64,000 bases of DNA from Paraburkholderia sp. Tr-20389 (GCF_017104565.1 NZ_JAAGPD010000007.1:62001-126000), one strand, 5' to 3'; positions 9,248-19,684 are shown, numbered from the stretch's first letter. Numbers and translations: made by a program. Notes: a model not told the origin generated them from the sequence alone.

Positions 9248-11554
9248 GTGGCGCGCCGGACTTTGCAGGAATCGCTTGCCTTGAACTCACCGCTTCAATC
9301 TTCTTCCCGGGCGGCGTCGGCCGATGACGCGTCGGGCGCCGCTGCGCCGGCCCCTGACGAACGCGCCACGAAAGGCGCGTCGGGCGGCGGCGCGCTGGCA
9401 GCGTCGCTGACTCACAAGCGATCGTCGGAACTTGCCGACATCTTCGCCGCCGATGGACTGCTCGCGCGTCAGATCGACGGCTACCGGCCGCGCGCATCGC
9501 AGATCGAGATGGCACGCGCCGTTGCGGCCGCAATGGAAGCCTCGGGCCGCGCGATGCCCGAGCCCGCGATGTTCGAGGCGCAGAAGCGACCGGCGCGGCG
9601 TTTGCAGCAATCGGCATCGCCATCGGCAAGCGAAACGCACGCGGATCAGGCATCGGCTCACGAAGGCGATCTCGAAGGCGGCGAAAACACGCTGATCGTG
9701 GAGGCCGGTACAGGCACGGGCAAGACCTATGCGTACCTCGTACCCGCCATGTTGTGGGGCGGCAAGGTCATCGTTTCGACGGGCACGAAGCACCTGCAGG
9801 ATCAGCTCTTTCAGCGCGACATTCCGACTGTGCGCGACGCGCTCGCCGTGCCCGTGTCCGTTGCGATGCTCAAGGGCCGCGCGAACTATCTGTGCCACTA
9901 CTACCTGCAACGCACGGCGGACAACGGACGCCTGCCGTCGCGGCAGGAAACGTCGTATCTGCAGGACATCATCCGCTTCGCGAAGATCACGCGTACAGGC
10001 GACAAGGCCGAGCTTGCGAGCGTGCCGGAGACGGCCGCCGTGTGGTCGATGGTGACGTCGACGCGCGACAACTGTCTCGGTCAGGAATGTCCGCAGTACA
10101 AGGACTGTTTCGTGATGCAGGCGCGTCGCGAAGCGCAGCAGGCCGATATCGTCGTCGTGAATCACCATCTGTTTTTCGCCGACATCATGTTGCGCGATAC
10201 GGGTATGGCCGAACTGCTGCCGACGGCGAATACCGTCATCTTCGACGAAGCGCATCAGTTGCCCGAAACCGCGACGCTGTTCTTCGGCGAGACGCTGTCG
10301 ACCACGCAGTTTCTCGAACTCGCGCGCGACTCTGTAGCGGAAGGCCTCGGTCATGCGCGCGATGCCGTCGACTGGGTGAAGCTCGGTGCGGCGCTCGAAC
10401 GCTCGGCGCGCGACGTGCGGCTCGCGTTCAAGGAAGATTCCGTGCGTCTGTCGATCGGACAGTTGCCCGACGATCATCCGCTGTTCCCGGCACTCGAAGC
10501 CGTCGAGACCGAACTCGATGCGCTCGCTGGCGCGCTCGCCGGACAGTCGGAGCGCGCCGAGTCGCTGGGCGCGCTGCTGCGTCGTGCGCGCGAGTTGCAG
10601 GACGTGCTGTCGGGCTGGACCACGCCGCCGACGGAAGCAGAGCGCGACGCGGCATCCGCTGCCGGATCGGCAGCGGAGAAAGGCGATCCGAACGAGAAGG
10701 TGCGCTGGATCGAAGTGTTCTCGCATACCGTTCAACTTCACGAGACGCCGCTATCCGTTGCGCCCATTTTCGCGAAGCAACGCGCAGGCGTGCCGCGCGC
10801 ATGGGTCTTCACGTCGGCGACGCTGTCCGTGCGTGGCGACTTCGCGCATTACGCGGCGCAGATGGGCCTCAACTCGCGCCGCTCGATGACGCTGCCCAGT
10901 CCGTTCGATTACGGCACGCAGGGTCTGCTCTACGTGCCGCGCAATCTGCCGCAGCCGTCGTCGCCGATGTTCACCGACGCTGTCTTCGATGCGGCGCTGC
11001 CCGCCATCGAAGCATCGGGCGGCGGTGTGTTCATGTTGTGCACGACGCTGCGCGCCGTCGATCGCATCGCATCGAAGTTGCGCGACGTGATCGAGTCGCG
11101 TGGCTGGAACATGCCGCTGCTCGTGCAGGGCGATGCGAGCCGCACTGAACTGCTCGATCGTTTTCGCTCGTATGGCAATGCGATTCTCGTGGGCAGTCAG
11201 AGCTTCTGGGAAGGCGTGGATGTGCGCGGCGATGCGTTGTCGCTCGTCGTGATCGACAAGCTGCCATTCGCGCCGCCCGACGACCCCGTGCTGTCCGCGC
11301 GGCTCGATGCGCTGACCAAGAAGGGCTTGAGTCCGTTTGCCGTGCATCAGCTGCCGCAGGCGGTGATTACGCTGAAGCAGGGCGCCGGGCGTCTTATCCG
11401 CTCTGAGACCGATCGCGGCGTGCTGATGATCTGCGACACGCGGCTCGTCGACAAGCCGTATGGACGCCGTATATGGCAGAGCCTGCCGCCTTTCAAGCGC
11501 ACGCGTGAGATGGATGTCGTGCGCGAGTTTTTCGACGAGAAGAAGCAGGCTTGA
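9248..11554 (+). CDS. dinG: DinG/YoaA-type ATP-dependent DNA helicase (XPD-like, Fe-S)
   Basis: A 768-residue superfamily 2 helicase, likely 5'-3', acting on damaged or structured DNA. Walker A (VEAGTGTGKTYAYL) lies near residues 150-163 and the DEAH box (VIFDEAHQLPE) near residue 330. Between them, LCHYYL and NCLGQECPQYKDCF supply the four cysteines expected for an XPD-type Fe-S cluster. The C-terminal motor ends with QGAGRLIRSETDRGVL. Residues ~98-145 form a low-complexity insert between the Q-motif-like RASQIEMARAV and Walker A. The start is GTG 9248 by frame; TTG near 9280 is an alternative. Confidence 0.9.
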   Translation: MARRTLQESLALNSPLQSSSRAASADDASGAAAPAPDERATKGASGGGALAASLTHKRSSELADIFAADGLLARQIDGYRPRASQIEMARAVAAAMEASGRAMPEPAMFEAQKRPARRLQQSASPSASETHADQASAHEGDLEGGENTLIVEAGTGTGKTYAYLVPAMLWGGKVIVSTGTKHLQDQLFQRDIPTVRDALAVPVSVAMLKGRANYLCHYYLQRTADNGRLPSRQETSYLQDIIRFAKITRTGDKAELASVPETAAVWSMVTSTRDNCLGQECPQYKDCFVMQARREAQQADIVVVNHHLFFADIMLRDTGMAELLPTANTVIFDEAHQLPETATLFFGETLSTTQFLELARDSVAEGLGHARDAVDWVKLGAALERSARDVRLAFKEDSVRLSIGQLPDDHPLFPALEAVETELDALAGALAGQSERAESLGALLRRARELQDVLSGWTTPPTEAERDAASAAGSAAEKGDPNEKVRWIEVFSHTVQLHETPLSVAPIFAKQRAGVPRAWVFTSATLSVRGDFAHYAAQMGLNSRRSMTLPSPFDYGTQGLLYVPRNLPQPSSPMFTDAVFDAALPAIEASGGGVFMLCTTLRAVDRIASKLRDVIESRGWNMPLLVQGDASRTELLDRFRSYGNAILVGSQSFWEGVDVRGDALSLVVIDKLPFAPPDDPVLSARLDALTKKGLSPFAVHQLPQAVITLKQGAGRLIRSETDRGVLMICDTRLVDKPYGRRIWQSLPPFKRTREMDVVREFFDEKKQA

Positions 11555-11747
11555 GAAGGGACGATCCGTTGCATCGATACATGATGTCTGCCGATGCAAC
11601 GGGCCGTTCATCGCGTTTCAAAAAATAGATTGCCAGGTGTCGCGGCTTGACGACACTAGAAGCTGAAACGCATCGAATGAATGCGAGCCGGATAATCGAT
11701 ATCAATATCGCGCGCATATATCGAGCACGTAAAGCGGGCGCATAAAG

Positions 11748-11787
11748 CAAAACGCCACGGACTGAAATCCGTGGCGTTTTGTTTTTT
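11748..11787 (+). terminator. Rho-independent terminator after dinG
   Basis: A 14-bp stem (11748-11761 with 11768-11781, aacgccacgga core) is followed by TTTTTT. It lies 193 bp after the dinG stop and before the convergent lipoprotein gene, so it probably ends the dinG transcript. Confidence 0.85.
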
Positions 11788-11850
11788 GCCCGGGAAGCCC
11801 TCGGACTTCCCGTTGCAGTTTTCGCCCTGAGGCGAACCCTGTGCTACAGC

Positions 11851-12126
11851 TTACTGGCTTGCGCCCGAAGCCGGAGCAGCTGCCGAAGCAGCAGCGTCCG
11901 AAGCAGCAGCGCCTGCGTCCGAAGCAGCAGCCGTAGCCGAAGCAGCAGCGTCGCTCGCAGCAGCAGCAGCGCCCGAAGCAGCAGCAGCCGAATCCGAAGC
12001 AGCAGCAGCCGGTGCCGAAGCGGCAGCAGCGTCGCTAGCCGGGGCAGCTGCCTGGTCGCTGCTCTTGTTGCATGCAGCCAGTGCCACAGCTGCCAACAGG
12101 GATGCTACGAGGAGGGATTTCTTCAT
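11851..12126 (-). CDS. Small Ala/Ser-rich lipoprotein
   Basis: A 91-residue lipoprotein: MKKSLLVASLLAAVALAAC gives a signal peptide with lipobox LAAC, so lipidation at Cys19 is expected. The mature part is almost entirely Ala, Ser, Asp and Gly in imperfect repeats such as SDAAAS and SGAAAA, with no globular motif. ATG 12126 is preferred to GTG 12132 because aaaagga sits seven bases upstream. A candidate promoter lies ~130 bp upstream. Function unknown; a flexible periplasmic linker or stress-related envelope lipoprotein is possible. Confidence 0.8.
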   Translation of the reverse strand: MKKSLLVASLLAAVALAACNKSSDQAAAPASDAAAASAPAAAASDSAAAASGAAAAASDAAASATAAASDAGAAASDAAASAAAPASGASQ

Positions 12127-12258
12127 GATCACGTCCTTTTATGGTTAAAGGTAAGCAACAGCGCAAAATAAAACCGGTAATGTGCTCCAACACCGACCTG
12201 GGCCGCTGGTGGAGACCGCACTTCATGAGCGTGAATCTTCCCTACGGCTTGGGCGGAA

Positions 12259-12287
12259 ATTATATGCACTTTCATATCGACCGTCGA
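12259..12287 (-). promoter_or_regulatory. Putative sigma-70 promoter for the Ala/Ser-rich lipoprotein
   Basis: On the minus strand a perfect TATAAT (12259-12264) follows TCGACG (12282-12287, four of six matches to TTGACA) at a 17-bp spacing. This predicts a leader of roughly 125 nt before the lipoprotein start. Confidence 0.45.
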
Positions 12288-12357
12288 CAAATCCGGGGCC
12301 AATACGTTGTCTTTCTCAGACAATTTTTCGCTATACGGTATGACAGCGGAGCGAATC

Positions 12358-13605
12358 TTATCTCAGTTCACCCATCTGTATCCAGCCCGCACGATACCAC
12401 TCGTGTAGCAGTGCTGTCATCGACGATTGCTGTGAGAGTGTTACAAAGCGTTTCGCACTCAGATAGCGGTTGTCGGCGAGTTCAATCACCCAATTTTTAA
12501 CGCCCGACAACCGGCTTTCTTCTCCATTCAGGTAATAAGAGCGGGTGTCGTAAAGCAGCACAGTTTTGCGATCGAGCCGCACACCTTCCTTGCTTGCGCG
12601 CTTCAAAAAACGCGTTTCGTCGAGCGGTTTTTCGGGTGGATCGAACACGACGCTCGGCTTCGGTTCGCTCAGATACGTGCCGAGAAAAGCCGACACGTCC
12701 TTCTCGCTCCAGTCGATCTTAGCAAGGATTGCGCCCACGCGGTCCACGAGTGCAGCGGGCAGTGCCGCGGGCTTCGCGACAGCCGGTTGCTGCGGATCGC
12801 GATAGAGCGTAGCGCCATCCCGCGCGCCATTCGCTTCACCGCGCTCAGCAAGGTAGTAGAGGAACTGCGCGGCCAGTTCGGCCGTCGACGGCGCACGGAA
12901 ACCGATCGAGCACGTCATGCATTCGCCTTCCGCGACGCCGTCGTGTGCGATGTGCGGCGGCAGATACAGCATGTCGCCCGGCTCCAGCACCCATTCTTCT
13001 TCGGGTTCGAAGTGTTGTAGAACTTTCAACGGCAAACCCGGTTGCAACGTCAGATCGCGTTGCGCGCCGATTCGCCAGCGACGCTTGCCGTGCACCTGCA
13101 ACAGGAAGACATCGTAAGAGTCGAAGTGAGGACCGACGCCGCCGCCGTCCGTCGCATACGAGATCATCAGATCGTCGAGGCGCGCGTCGGGCACGAAGCG
13201 AAAGCGGTCAAGTAATGCTCGTGCGCGGTCGTTATGCAGGTCGACGCCTTGCACGAGCAAAGTCCACGCGCGCTGTTTGACGGACGGCAATTCGTCTGCA
13301 GCAAACGGACCATGCTCGAGTTGCCATTTGTTGCGAAAGTGCGTGATGAGGCGTGCCTCCACTTCGTCCTGATCGGCCAGCTCGAACAGTTCGTCGCGCG
13401 AGAGCGGCGCCGCAATATCGGGAATGGCCTGACGGATGAGCAGCGGCTTTTTCTGCCAGTAGCGCCGCATGAATTGCGACGGTGTCAGATTGCCGAGCAG
13501 CGCTGCAGGCTGATCCGGCGATGGCGCGGAAGACATGGAAACGGAACTCGGAGAAGGACGCGCTGAACCTTTGCCAGCGGGGTAGTCAGGGGGCCGCACG
13601 GGCAT
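12358..13605 (-). CDS. JmjC-type cupin, ribosomal oxygenase RoxA/YcfD-like (L16 arginine hydroxylase candidate)
   Basis: A Fe(II)/2-oxoglutarate oxygenase of the cupin_4 family, up to 415 residues. The metal ligands are visible as H160-x-D162 in GVGPHFDSYDV and the later His in LYLPPHIAHDGVAEG. The N-terminal LTPSQFMRRYWQKKPLLIR is typical of ribosomal oxygenases. Family members such as YcfD hydroxylate an arginine of ribosomal protein L16; that target is inferred here. ATG 13605 (MPVRPPD) and ATG 13536 (MSSAPSP) are both possible starts; neither has a good ribosome site. Divergent from slyD with about 32 bp between starts if 13605 is used. Confidence 0.82.
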   Translation of the reverse strand: MPVRPPDYPAGKGSARPSPSSVSMSSAPSPDQPAALLGNLTPSQFMRRYWQKKPLLIRQAIPDIAAPLSRDELFELADQDEVEARLITHFRNKWQLEHGPFAADELPSVKQRAWTLLVQGVDLHNDRARALLDRFRFVPDARLDDLMISYATDGGGVGPHFDSYDVFLLQVHGKRRWRIGAQRDLTLQPGLPLKVLQHFEPEEEWVLEPGDMLYLPPHIAHDGVAEGECMTCSIGFRAPSTAELAAQFLYYLAERGEANGARDGATLYRDPQQPAVAKPAALPAALVDRVGAILAKIDWSEKDVSAFLGTYLSEPKPSVVFDPPEKPLDETRFLKRASKEGVRLDRKTVLLYDTRSYYLNGEESRLSGVKNWVIELADNRYLSAKRFVTLSQQSSMTALLHEWYRAGWIQMGELR

Positions 13606-13607
13606 CG

Positions 13608-13613
13608 TATAAT
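13608..13613 (+). promoter_or_regulatory. Candidate -10 element for slyD
   Basis: A perfect TATAAT lies 25 bp before the slyD ATG. The hexamer 17 bp upstream (gtcagg) is a poor -35, so this is a tentative call. If used, the leader would be very short and the site would overlap the start of the divergent cupin gene. Confidence 0.35.
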
Positions 13614-13637
13614 GTGAGTCGTAATCTGGAGAATCGA

Positions 13638-14189
13638 ATGAAAATCGCAAAGAACACCGTCGTATCGGTCTCTTACAAGTTGTCGGATGCGCAAGGCAAT
13701 CTGATCGAGGAAAGCGACGAGCCGATGGTTTATCTGCACGGCGGCTATGATGGCACGTTCCCCAAGATCGAGGAAGAGCTCGACGGCCATGAGCCCGGCT
13801 TCGAAACCCAGATCCAGTTGGAGCCGGGCGACGCATTCGGCGAATACGATCCCGAACTCGTGAAGATAGAGCCGCGCAACCGGTTTCCCGAGCCGCTGGA
13901 AGTCGGCATGCAGTTCGAAGGCACGCCTGAAGAGGGCGACGAAGACCTCGATTCGCTGATCTATACGGTGACCGACGTCGCGGAAGACAAAGTCGTGCTC
14001 GACGGCAATCATCCGCTCGCCGGTATGGCGCTGCGTTTCGCGCTGACCGTGAAGGACGTGCGCGAAGCGACGGAAGACGAGATCCAGCACGAGCACGCGC
14101 ATGGTGCGAGCGGCCTCGAAATCGTCGATGAAGACGATGACGAAGATGGTGCCGACGAAGCCGAACCGTCACGGCCGACGCTGCACTGA
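13638..14189 (+). CDS. slyD: FKBP-type peptidyl-prolyl isomerase SlyD-like
   Basis: A 183-residue cytoplasmic peptidyl-prolyl cis-trans isomerase/chaperone. The FKBP core (VVSVSYKLSDAQGNLIEES, VYLHGGYDGTFPKIEEEL, HPLAGMALRFALTV) brackets an insert-in-flap domain around residues 70-125, the SlyD pattern. The tail is strongly acidic (EIVDEDDDEDGADEAE) with few His and no Cys, so it is less metal-binding than E. coli SlyD. The start is ATG 13638 after tggaga; the frame upstream overlaps the divergent gene and is not SlyD-like. Confidence 0.92.
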   Translation: MKIAKNTVVSVSYKLSDAQGNLIEESDEPMVYLHGGYDGTFPKIEEELDGHEPGFETQIQLEPGDAFGEYDPELVKIEPRNRFPEPLEVGMQFEGTPEEGDEDLDSLIYTVTDVAEDKVVLDGNHPLAGMALRFALTVKDVREATEDEIQHEHAHGASGLEIVDEDDDEDGADEAEPSRPTLH

Positions 14190-14239
14190 CCGTGCAGGGT
14201 TGACAGGTCAGAGACGGGAAGTCGGAGCAGTTCCCGCAG

Positions 14240-14260
14240 CGGGCGCGAAAGCGCCCGTTG
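14240..14260 (+). terminator. Hairpin after slyD, weak terminator
   Basis: CGGGCGC, a GAAA tetraloop and GCGCCCG form a compact GC stem 50 bp after the slyD stop and just before the convergent phosphoesterase-like gene. There is no U tract, so it may slow polymerase or protect a 3' end instead. Confidence 0.4.
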
Positions 14261-14283
14261 TCGCATCTGGGCGTGGAGTGGCG

Positions 14284-15513
14284 CTAGTAGCCGTTGCCCC
14301 GGTTCGTTCCGCTCGCGCCCATGCCTGGGGGCGAAGGCTCGGGCAGTATCGGCGGCAGTTCCGAAGCGGGTGAGGAATCCGGTACGGGCGGCATCGGCGG
14401 CGGTACGGGGGGCGCCGCGTTCGGCATAGTGGGCGCAGCAGGCAGCGGCAGACTCTTCGGCACATCCCGCACGGTGACGCGAAACGGCGGCCGTTTCGCC
14501 AGATCGACGTCGATTTGCACCCACTGGTTCTGAGGACTACGCGGCGCGAATGCGATACGCGTGAGATTCGTCACCAGATCGCCTTTGTCGTTGCGCAACG
14601 GCTGGTCGATCATGAAGCCAGGGTGCGATCGATCGTCGTCCTGATGAATCACGACCACGGGTCCGCGAAACGTCTCCGCCAGTTTCACGAGACTGCGCTT
14701 GAATTCCATGAAGCCATCGCGCTTCGATCGATGGCCGAAGCGCAGCCACGCGAATCGTTCAGGGCGCTCGTAGCGCTCGGGATCGAAATCGCCCTGAACC
14801 AGCACGACGATCGCGCGCGCACCACGGCGCTTTGCGTACTCGGCCGCATGATCGAGCCAGAAGGTGTTGGCGATCACGCGGTCTTCGAATTCGCCGTTGC
14901 GACCGCCTGCATACAGAAAATGATTGTTTGGGCCCGGTACGTTCAGGCCCACGAATACCGTGTCGCCGACCATCCAGCGCACGTTTTCCCGATACGGATG
15001 AAATCGCGATACTTCGCTTTCCCGCGCAAGCGGAAGCGGATTCTGTCCCATCGACGACGCATCCGCGAACAAGGTCTGCCGCAACTGATCGAGTCGTTCG
15101 ACGGGATCGTAGCCGCCTGCCTCAGCCGTCCCGCAATCGGCCCAGTCATGCTGGCCAGGGATGAAGACGAGTGCGGGCTTCGAAGTTTCGAGCAGCGTAT
15201 GGCGCGTCTCGAACAGCGAGTCCCGGCACGCTTCCTTGCCGCTTTTCAGATTGCCGTCGTACACGACGAACGAAACGTCCGGCTCGCGCCCGATTGCTTC
15301 CAGGAGCCGCTGCGTGAGCGCTTCGTCGGCGGGACCCTGCAGCGTACTGCCGATGACCGCGAACGCGTAGTTGGGCGCCGATTCTTTAGCAAACGACCCG
15401 GAGCCGTACGCTGCCAGCGCCAGCGTGGCGGCGACCGCGATGGCGCGCACTGCGCCGCCCGAACAGCGGCGGCGTGTCAGCGCGCAGTTCGTGTGCGTGT
15501 CAGCGCGGCGCAT
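14284..15513 (-). CDS. Exported metallophosphoesterase-like protein
   Basis: A 409-residue exported protein: basic N-terminus, hydrophobic stretch ([17 protein letters not shown]), then a region with [31 protein letters not shown] and VVIHQDDD. The VVYDGN/PGQHDW/HQDDD spacing resembles a divergent calcineurin-like phosphoesterase with GNHD altered to GQHD; this is a weak inference. The last ~60 residues are Pro-rich ([13 protein letters not shown]) and end GTNRGNGY. The chosen ATG at 15513 lies inside the 3' end of mutS (14-bp overlap), indicating translational coupling. The substrate is unknown. Confidence 0.65.
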   Translation of the reverse strand: MRRADTHTNCALTRRRCSGGAVRAIAVAATLALAAYGSGSFAKESAPNYAFAVIGSTLQGPADEALTQRLLEAIGREPDVSFVVYDGNLKSGKEACRDSLFETRHTLLETSKPALVFIPGQHDWADCGTAEAGGYDPVERLDQLRQTLFADASSMGQNPLPLARESEVSRFHPYRENVRWMVGDTVFVGLNVPGPNNHFLYAGGRNGEFEDRVIANTFWLDHAAEYAKRRGARAIVVLVQGDFDPERYERPERFAWLRFGHRSKRDGFMEFKRSLVKLAETFRGPVVVIHQDDDRSHPGFMIDQPLRNDKGDLVTNLTRIAFAPRSPQNQWVQIDVDLAKRPPFRVTVRDVPKSLPLPAAPTMPNAAPPVPPPMPPVPDSSPASELPPILPEPSPPGMGASGTNRGNGY

Positions 15514-18178
15514 CTGGCGACTTGGCCAGTTCATGCAGTTCGTAAAGCAGATCGAGTGCGTCGCGCGGCCGCAGATCGTTCGGGTCAATCTCGCGCAGGC
15601 GCTCGACGAGCGTCTGGGTAGCGGGATCGAGCGCCGGGGCGACGGGCTCGTCGTCGGCGTCTTCGAGCATTGCCACGGGCGCGGCGAACAGGTCGAGTTG
15701 CGGCGCGGGCGCAGCAGCCGATTGCTGTTCCAGGTAGGCGAGGTGCTTGCGCGCGGCGCGAATCACGGCATTCGGCACGCCCGCGAGTTGTGCGACCTGC
15801 AGGCCGTAACTCTGGTTGGCAGGGCCTTCGTTGACGGCATGCAGGAACACGATGCCGTGCCCATGTTCGACCGCCGACAGATGGACGTTGGCCGCGTGCG
15901 GAAACTCGGCAGGCAGTTGCGTCAATTCGAAGTAGTGCGTCGCGAAGAGTGTGTGGCAGCCATTATGCGCAAGCAGGTGTCGCGCGATTGCCCACGCGAG
16001 CGCGAGGCCGTCGAAGGTGGACGTGCCGCGGCCGATCTCGTCCATCAGCACGAGGCTTTGCGGTGTCGCGTCGTTCAGGATCGCGGCCGCTTCCGTCATT
16101 TCGACCATGAAGGTCGAGCGCCCACCCGCCAGATCGTCGGCGGCGCCGATCCGCGTGAAGATCCGGTCGATCGGTCCAAACGATGCCCGACGCGCCGGCA
16201 CATAGCTGCCGACATGCGCCATCAGCGCGATCAGCGCGGTCTGCCGCATGAAGGTCGACTTACCGCCCATGTTCGGACCGGTGATCAGCAGCAGCTTGCG
16301 TTCGGGGTTCAGCACGCAGTCGTTCGCGATGAACTGCTCGACCTGCGCTTCGACCACGGGATGCCGGCCCTGTTCGATATCGATGCCGCCCGTTGCGGAG
16401 AAGCTCGGCGCGACCCAGTCGAGCGCGCGGGCCCGCTCGGCGAACGCAGCGAGCAGATCGAGTTCGGCGAGCGCCGACGCGACCCGCTGGCAGTCGGCGA
16501 TGAAGGGCAGCAGCGATTGCAGCAGCGCGTCATACAAGGCTTTTTCGCGAGCGAGTGCGCGTTCCTGCGCGGACAGCGCTTTATCCTCGAACGTCTTCAG
16601 CTCGGGCGTGATGTAGCGTTCGGCGTTCTTCAGGGTCTGGCGGCGACGGTAGTCGTCGGGCACTTTGTCCGTCTGGCCGCGCGTGACTTCGATATAGAAG
16701 CCGTGCACCTTGTTGTACTCGACGCGCAGATTGCCGATGCCTGTCCGCGCGCGTTCACGCGTTTCGAGATCGATCAGGAACTGTCCGCAGTTCTCCGAAA
16801 TATCTCGCAGTTCATCGAGGTCCGCGTCATAGCCGCGTGCGATGACACCGCCGTCGCGGATCATCGCCGCCGGTTCCTGCGCGACGGCGCGTTTCAACAG
16901 ATCGACGCAATCGGCGGGCGGTTCCAGCGACGCATCGATGCGCGCGAGCGAATCCGCTGCCGCCGTGACCGCGACGAGTTGCGCGCGCAGTTCGGGCAGC
17001 GCGATGAACGTGTCGCGCAGGCTGGATAGATCTCGCGGACGCGCGGACAGCAGCGCCAGCCGCCCCGTGATCCGTTCGATATCCGAGATCTGTCGCAGCG
17101 CGCCGCGCAGCGCATCGAGGCTGGCTTGAGGCGGCGCGTCGAGCAACGCGCCGATGGCCTGCTGGCGCGCCTGCGCGAACGAGGCATCGCGTGGCGGATG
17201 ATGCAGCCAGTGACGCAGCAGCCGGCTGCCCATCGTCGTGCAGCAGGTATCGAGCAGCGAGCAGAGCGTGGGCGAGTCCGTGCCGCGCAGCGTTTCCGTG
17301 AGTTCGAGATTGCGCCGCGTGGACGGATCGAGGCCGATGTACTCCGATTCGTATTCGACTTTCAGACTGCGCACGTGGCGCAACTGCTGACCTTGCGTGG
17401 CCGCCGCGTACAGCAGCAATGCGCCTGCCGCGCCGCACGCGCTGGAAAGCGAATGCGCGCCGAAGCCGTCGAGGCCTGCTACTTCGAGTTGATCGCACAG
17501 CCGCTGCGTGCCCGACGCGACGTCGAAATGCCAGACGGGGACACGCGTGGTCGCGCCGAAACCCGTGGGCATCGACCACGCGTTCGCGTCGCCCGACGAC
17601 GGCGCGTCGGCAACGAGGATTTCAGCGGGACGGATGCGCTCAAGTGCTGCCGCGACCTGATCGGGCGCGACTTCGGCGAGGCGCAGCGCGCCGCTGGCCA
17701 GATTCAGCCAGGCGAGACCGACCGTCGTGACCACGCCGCGCCGGTTGTGTCCCGCGCATACCGCGAGCAGATAGGTATCGCTCTTGTCGGAGAGCAGGGC
17801 GGCGTCAGTCAGCGTGCCCGGCGTCACCACGCGCACGACCTTGCGCTCGACGGGCCCCTTCGATGTCGCCGGGTCGCCGATCTGTTCGCAGATCGCGACC
17901 GACTCGCCGAGCTTCACGAGTTTCGCCAGATATTGTTCGACGGCGTGATGCGGCACGCCCGCCATCTTGATCGGATTGCCGCCCGATGCGCCGCGCTGCG
18001 TGAGTGTCAGATCGAGCAGGCGCGAGGCTTTTTCCGCGTCGTCGAAGAACAGTTCATAGAAGTCGCCCATCCGGTAGAACACGAGCGTGCCCGGATGCTC
18101 CCCTTTGATGCGCAGGTACTGCTGCATCATGGGAGTGTGTTGCGCGATATCGCTTGCGGCTGCCGTTTGAGTGCCCAT
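15500..18178 (-). CDS. mutS: DNA mismatch repair protein MutS
   Basis: An 892-residue mismatch-recognition ATPase. The N-terminal mismatch-binding motif [15 protein letters not shown] (Phe-x-Glu) lies near residues 35-50. The ATPase has Walker [14 protein letters not shown], Walker [20 protein letters not shown] and the [10 protein letters not shown] segment, as expected for MutS. The open frame extends upstream to 18364, but ATG 18178 ([18 protein letters not shown]) is the family-like start. It follows lplT by 121 bp and overlaps the next gene, so lplT-mutS-phosphoesterase may be one transcript. Confidence 0.97.
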   Translation of the reverse strand: MGTQTAAASDIAQHTPMMQQYLRIKGEHPGTLVFYRMGDFYELFFDDAEKASRLLDLTLTQRGASGGNPIKMAGVPHHAVEQYLAKLVKLGESVAICEQIGDPATSKGPVERKVVRVVTPGTLTDAALLSDKSDTYLLAVCAGHNRRGVVTTVGLAWLNLASGALRLAEVAPDQVAAALERIRPAEILVADAPSSGDANAWSMPTGFGATTRVPVWHFDVASGTQRLCDQLEVAGLDGFGAHSLSSACGAAGALLLYAAATQGQQLRHVRSLKVEYESEYIGLDPSTRRNLELTETLRGTDSPTLCSLLDTCCTTMGSRLLRHWLHHPPRDASFAQARQQAIGALLDAPPQASLDALRGALRQISDIERITGRLALLSARPRDLSSLRDTFIALPELRAQLVAVTAAADSLARIDASLEPPADCVDLLKRAVAQEPAAMIRDGGVIARGYDADLDELRDISENCGQFLIDLETRERARTGIGNLRVEYNKVHGFYIEVTRGQTDKVPDDYRRRQTLKNAERYITPELKTFEDKALSAQERALAREKALYDALLQSLLPFIADCQRVASALAELDLLAAFAERARALDWVAPSFSATGGIDIEQGRHPVVEAQVEQFIANDCVLNPERKLLLITGPNMGGKSTFMRQTALIALMAHVGSYVPARRASFGPIDRIFTRIGAADDLAGGRSTFMVEMTEAAAILNDATPQSLVLMDEIGRGTSTFDGLALAWAIARHLLAHNGCHTLFATHYFELTQLPAEFPHAANVHLSAVEHGHGIVFLHAVNEGPANQSYGLQVAQLAGVPNAVIRAARKHLAYLEQQSAAAPAPQLDLFAAPVAMLEDADDEPVAPALDPATQTLVERLREIDPNDLRPRDALDLLYELHELAKSPDAPR

Positions 18179-18299
18179 CCTCGTGTCTTTCTTGCGTAAC
18201 TGTTCAGGGCGTGAGTTTAACCCGGCGACGCGTCGAGCGAACCTGGCCGGATGGCCAGGCTGCCGCAGCGACATTCCGTTGCGTAAGCTGCGGAGACGT

Positions 18300-19598
18300 T
18301 CATTCCTCGATGAGCGCGCGCATGTCGACCTTGTGCGCGTTCGCGGCACTGCGTCGCTGCGCAAGCCACATCATCCCCGTGATGAACAGGCCGAACACGG
18401 CGATGATCCACTGCACGGGCATTTTCGCCGTCAGCAGGATCGCGTACGCGCCCAGCATCAGCAGGACGGCGAGGTTCTGGTTGAAGTTCTGCACGGCGAT
18501 CGAATGGCCCGCCGTGAGCAGCGTCGCGCCGCGATGTTGAAGAATCGCATTCATCGGCACGATGAAAAAGCCGGACAGCGCGCCGAGCAGAACCATCAAC
18601 GGATAGGAGAAGATCAGGTAAGCGGGCGCGAACAGTTCGCCGACGCGCAGGCCGGCGCCGGGAGGAAACAGGCTCTTGCTGTAGAAGGCCATCGCAATGG
18701 CGACGCCGCCCGTGATCAGGCCGATGGGCAACACCTTCAGCGAAGCGCGCAATGGAATCCATGCTGCGGCGGCCGCCGCGCCGATCGCAATGCCAAGGCC
18801 CGCGACGCCCTGCATGACAGCCGCCTTCGAGAGCGACAGCCCGAGGTTCGCGTCCGCCCACTTGAGCACGAGCAATTGGAGCGTGACGGCGCCGCCCCAC
18901 ATCAGGGTCGTGACCCACAGCGCAATCTGCGCGAGGCGATCGGCCCACAGCACGTTGAAACAGCGCACGAACTCGCCGACGAGCGCGCCGGGTTCGACCA
19001 GCCGGTTCGGATAACGCGCGCCCGTGTCCGGAATGCCGACGTTGAGCGCCGCGGCGATCGCGTAGGTGATCATCACGGCGAGCATCGCGAGGTCGGCGGC
19101 GGAATGGATCAGCGGCCACTGCATGTGCTGAACCAGACGCGACGCGTAGGTGCTGATCAGCGCGCCGCCCAGCATCGTGCCGACGATGGTCGACAGCACG
19201 GTCGCCGATTCGAGCCACGCGTTCGCGGCGACGAGCCGTTCGGCGGGCAGCAGTTCGGTGAGAATGCCGTACTTCGCCGGCGAGTACGCGGCCGCGCCGA
19301 AGCCGACCACGCCATACGCGATCATCGGATGCACGCCGCCGATCATCAGCAGGCAGCCGCCTGCCTTCAGCGCGTTCGAAATGAACATCACGTGGCGCTT
19401 TTGCAATGCATCGGCAAACGCGCCGACGAAGGGCGCGAGCAGTACGTATGAGATCGTGAAGAAGATCTGCAGCAGCGGCGTGATCCACGCGGGCGAGCGG
19501 ATTACCGTGAGCAGCGCGATGGCCGCGATCAGCAGCGCGTTATCGGCGAGCGACGACACGAACTGTGCCGCGATGATCGTGTAGAAACCTTTCTTCAT
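18300..19598 (-). CDS. lplT: Lysophospholipid transporter LplT, copy 1 (MFS)
   Basis: A 432-residue major facilitator with about 12 hydrophobic segments, matching LplT, which flips lysophospholipids across the inner membrane for reacylation. Conserved-looking stretches are [15 protein letters not shown] near residue 15, [19 protein letters not shown] near residue 95 and [16 protein letters not shown] near residue 340. The start MKKGFYT (ATG 19598) is shared with a second, clearly related protein at 61059-62366. No acyltransferase gene (aas) is adjacent. It lies between suhB and mutS on the same strand. Confidence 0.88.
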   Translation of the reverse strand: MKKGFYTIIAAQFVSSLADNALLIAAIALLTVIRSPAWITPLLQIFFTISYVLLAPFVGAFADALQKRHVMFISNALKAGGCLLMIGGVHPMIAYGVVGFGAAAYSPAKYGILTELLPAERLVAANAWLESATVLSTIVGTMLGGALISTYASRLVQHMQWPLIHSAADLAMLAVMITYAIAAALNVGIPDTGARYPNRLVEPGALVGEFVRCFNVLWADRLAQIALWVTTLMWGGAVTLQLLVLKWADANLGLSLSKAAVMQGVAGLGIAIGAAAAAAWIPLRASLKVLPIGLITGGVAIAMAFYSKSLFPPGAGLRVGELFAPAYLIFSYPLMVLLGALSGFFIVPMNAILQHRGATLLTAGHSIAVQNFNQNLAVLLMLGAYAILLTAKMPVQWIIAVFGLFITGMMWLAQRRSAANAHKVDMRALIEE

Positions 19599-19684
19599 GG
19601 TCCCGATTGGAACACAGCGCCCGCATTTTTGCCGTTGACGCACGCTTTGCGGTATGTGCGCGAAGCGCGTCGTGTGCGGCGGCT

